In this document: piece by piece, positions 63,968 to 64,000 of the stretch | Position numbering within the stretch: the stretch's first letter is position 1 | How the letters are laid out: every line of letters begins with the position of its first letter | Origin: Flavobacterium sp. CBA20B-1 | GTDB lineage: Bacteria; Bacteroidota; Bacteroidia; Flavobacteriales; Flavobacteriaceae | DNA length: 64,000 nucleotides | Direction: 5' to 3' | Assembly: GCF_028473145.1 (NCBI RefSeq) | Contig: NZ_CP092370.1 | Coordinates: 992,001 to 1,056,000 of the forward strand | The notes under the pieces: model-generated | What the model was told of the DNA's origin: nothing | The model's database searches: none | What the model saw: the letters and a program-made list of their open reading frames with translations, nothing else | Position numbers and translations under genes: made by a program

Positions 63968-64000
63968 TTAGTTGGCAATAATTCCTGATTAAAAACCACA

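Overview
The window looks like a chromosomal segment of a low-GC member of the Bacteroidota, most likely Flavobacteriaceae. The evidence is: T9SS C-terminal sorting domains on two secreted proteins (left-edge protein, endonuclease I); several promoters matching the Bacteroidetes TTG-N19-21-TAnnTTTG pattern, the best being the tRNA-Ser promoter; almost no Shine-Dalgarno sequences; bacillithiol synthesis (bshA); and flavobacterial fusions such as a GH3 N-acetylglucosaminidase joined to a serine beta-lactamase domain. I cannot name the genus with confidence. There are no rRNA genes, prophages, intact insertion sequences or CRISPR arrays. Almost everything is core metabolism, envelope biogenesis or DNA maintenance. 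The only clearly accessory module is a type II restriction-modification pair near 31.5-33.5 kb.

Layout. 1-4.8 kb: end of a T9SS-exported beta-propeller-like protein, then bshA and the GH3/beta-lactamase protein on the minus strand. 4.9-10.4 kb: a compact six-gene minus-strand operon (SPOR-like amidase, MlaD/MCE protein, membrane Fe-S oxidoreductase, CCG-domain Fe-S protein, two unknown proteins). 10.5-14.5 kb: a second, paralogous amidase, divergent from lptD and ridA. 14.6-19.7 kb: topoisomerase IB, a threonine-aldolase-like PLP enzyme, an MtfA-like peptidase and an APC permease. 19.9-27.4 kb: peroxiredoxin/thioredoxin genes, then dgkA-ftsK-lolA-lptF/G-ribBA. tRNA-Ser(UGA) follows at 27.45 kb.

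27.6-30.9 kb: dNTP triphosphohydrolase, AAA ATPase and TetA-like exporter. 30.9-33.5 kb: a lipoprotein and the restriction-modification pair. 33.5-37.6 kb: 2-oxoglutarate dehydrogenase E2 and E1. 37.9-46 kb: small outer-membrane protein, polyprenyl synthase, and a TetR-TolC-MFP-RND efflux operon. 46-52.9 kb: HAD phosphatase, rRNA methyltransferase, endonuclease I, ribH, TPR protein, recF, murB. 53-56.3 kb: glycosyltransferase/ECF sigma pair and a DHFR-like/Crp/AhpD-like cluster. 56.5-64 kb: hisS, prmC, ribD, YigZ, an unknown secreted protein, a TonB-like protein and a Glu/Leu-type dehydrogenase.

How the genes fit together. Envelope functions dominate: peptidoglycan recycling and cleavage, LPS transport (LptD, LptF/G), lipoprotein transport (LolA), lipid transport (MlaD), isoprenoid carriers, MurB and TonB. 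Three riboflavin genes (ribBA, ribH, ribD) are scattered, and the RibA half of RibBA lacks its zinc cysteines. Many transcription units end in strong hairpins shared by convergent genes. I found no convincing entirely new system. The most interesting items are the degenerate RibBA, the duplicated amidase with its copied upstream region, the HTH-fused methyltransferase in the R-M pair, and the MCE/Fe-S/amidase operon.
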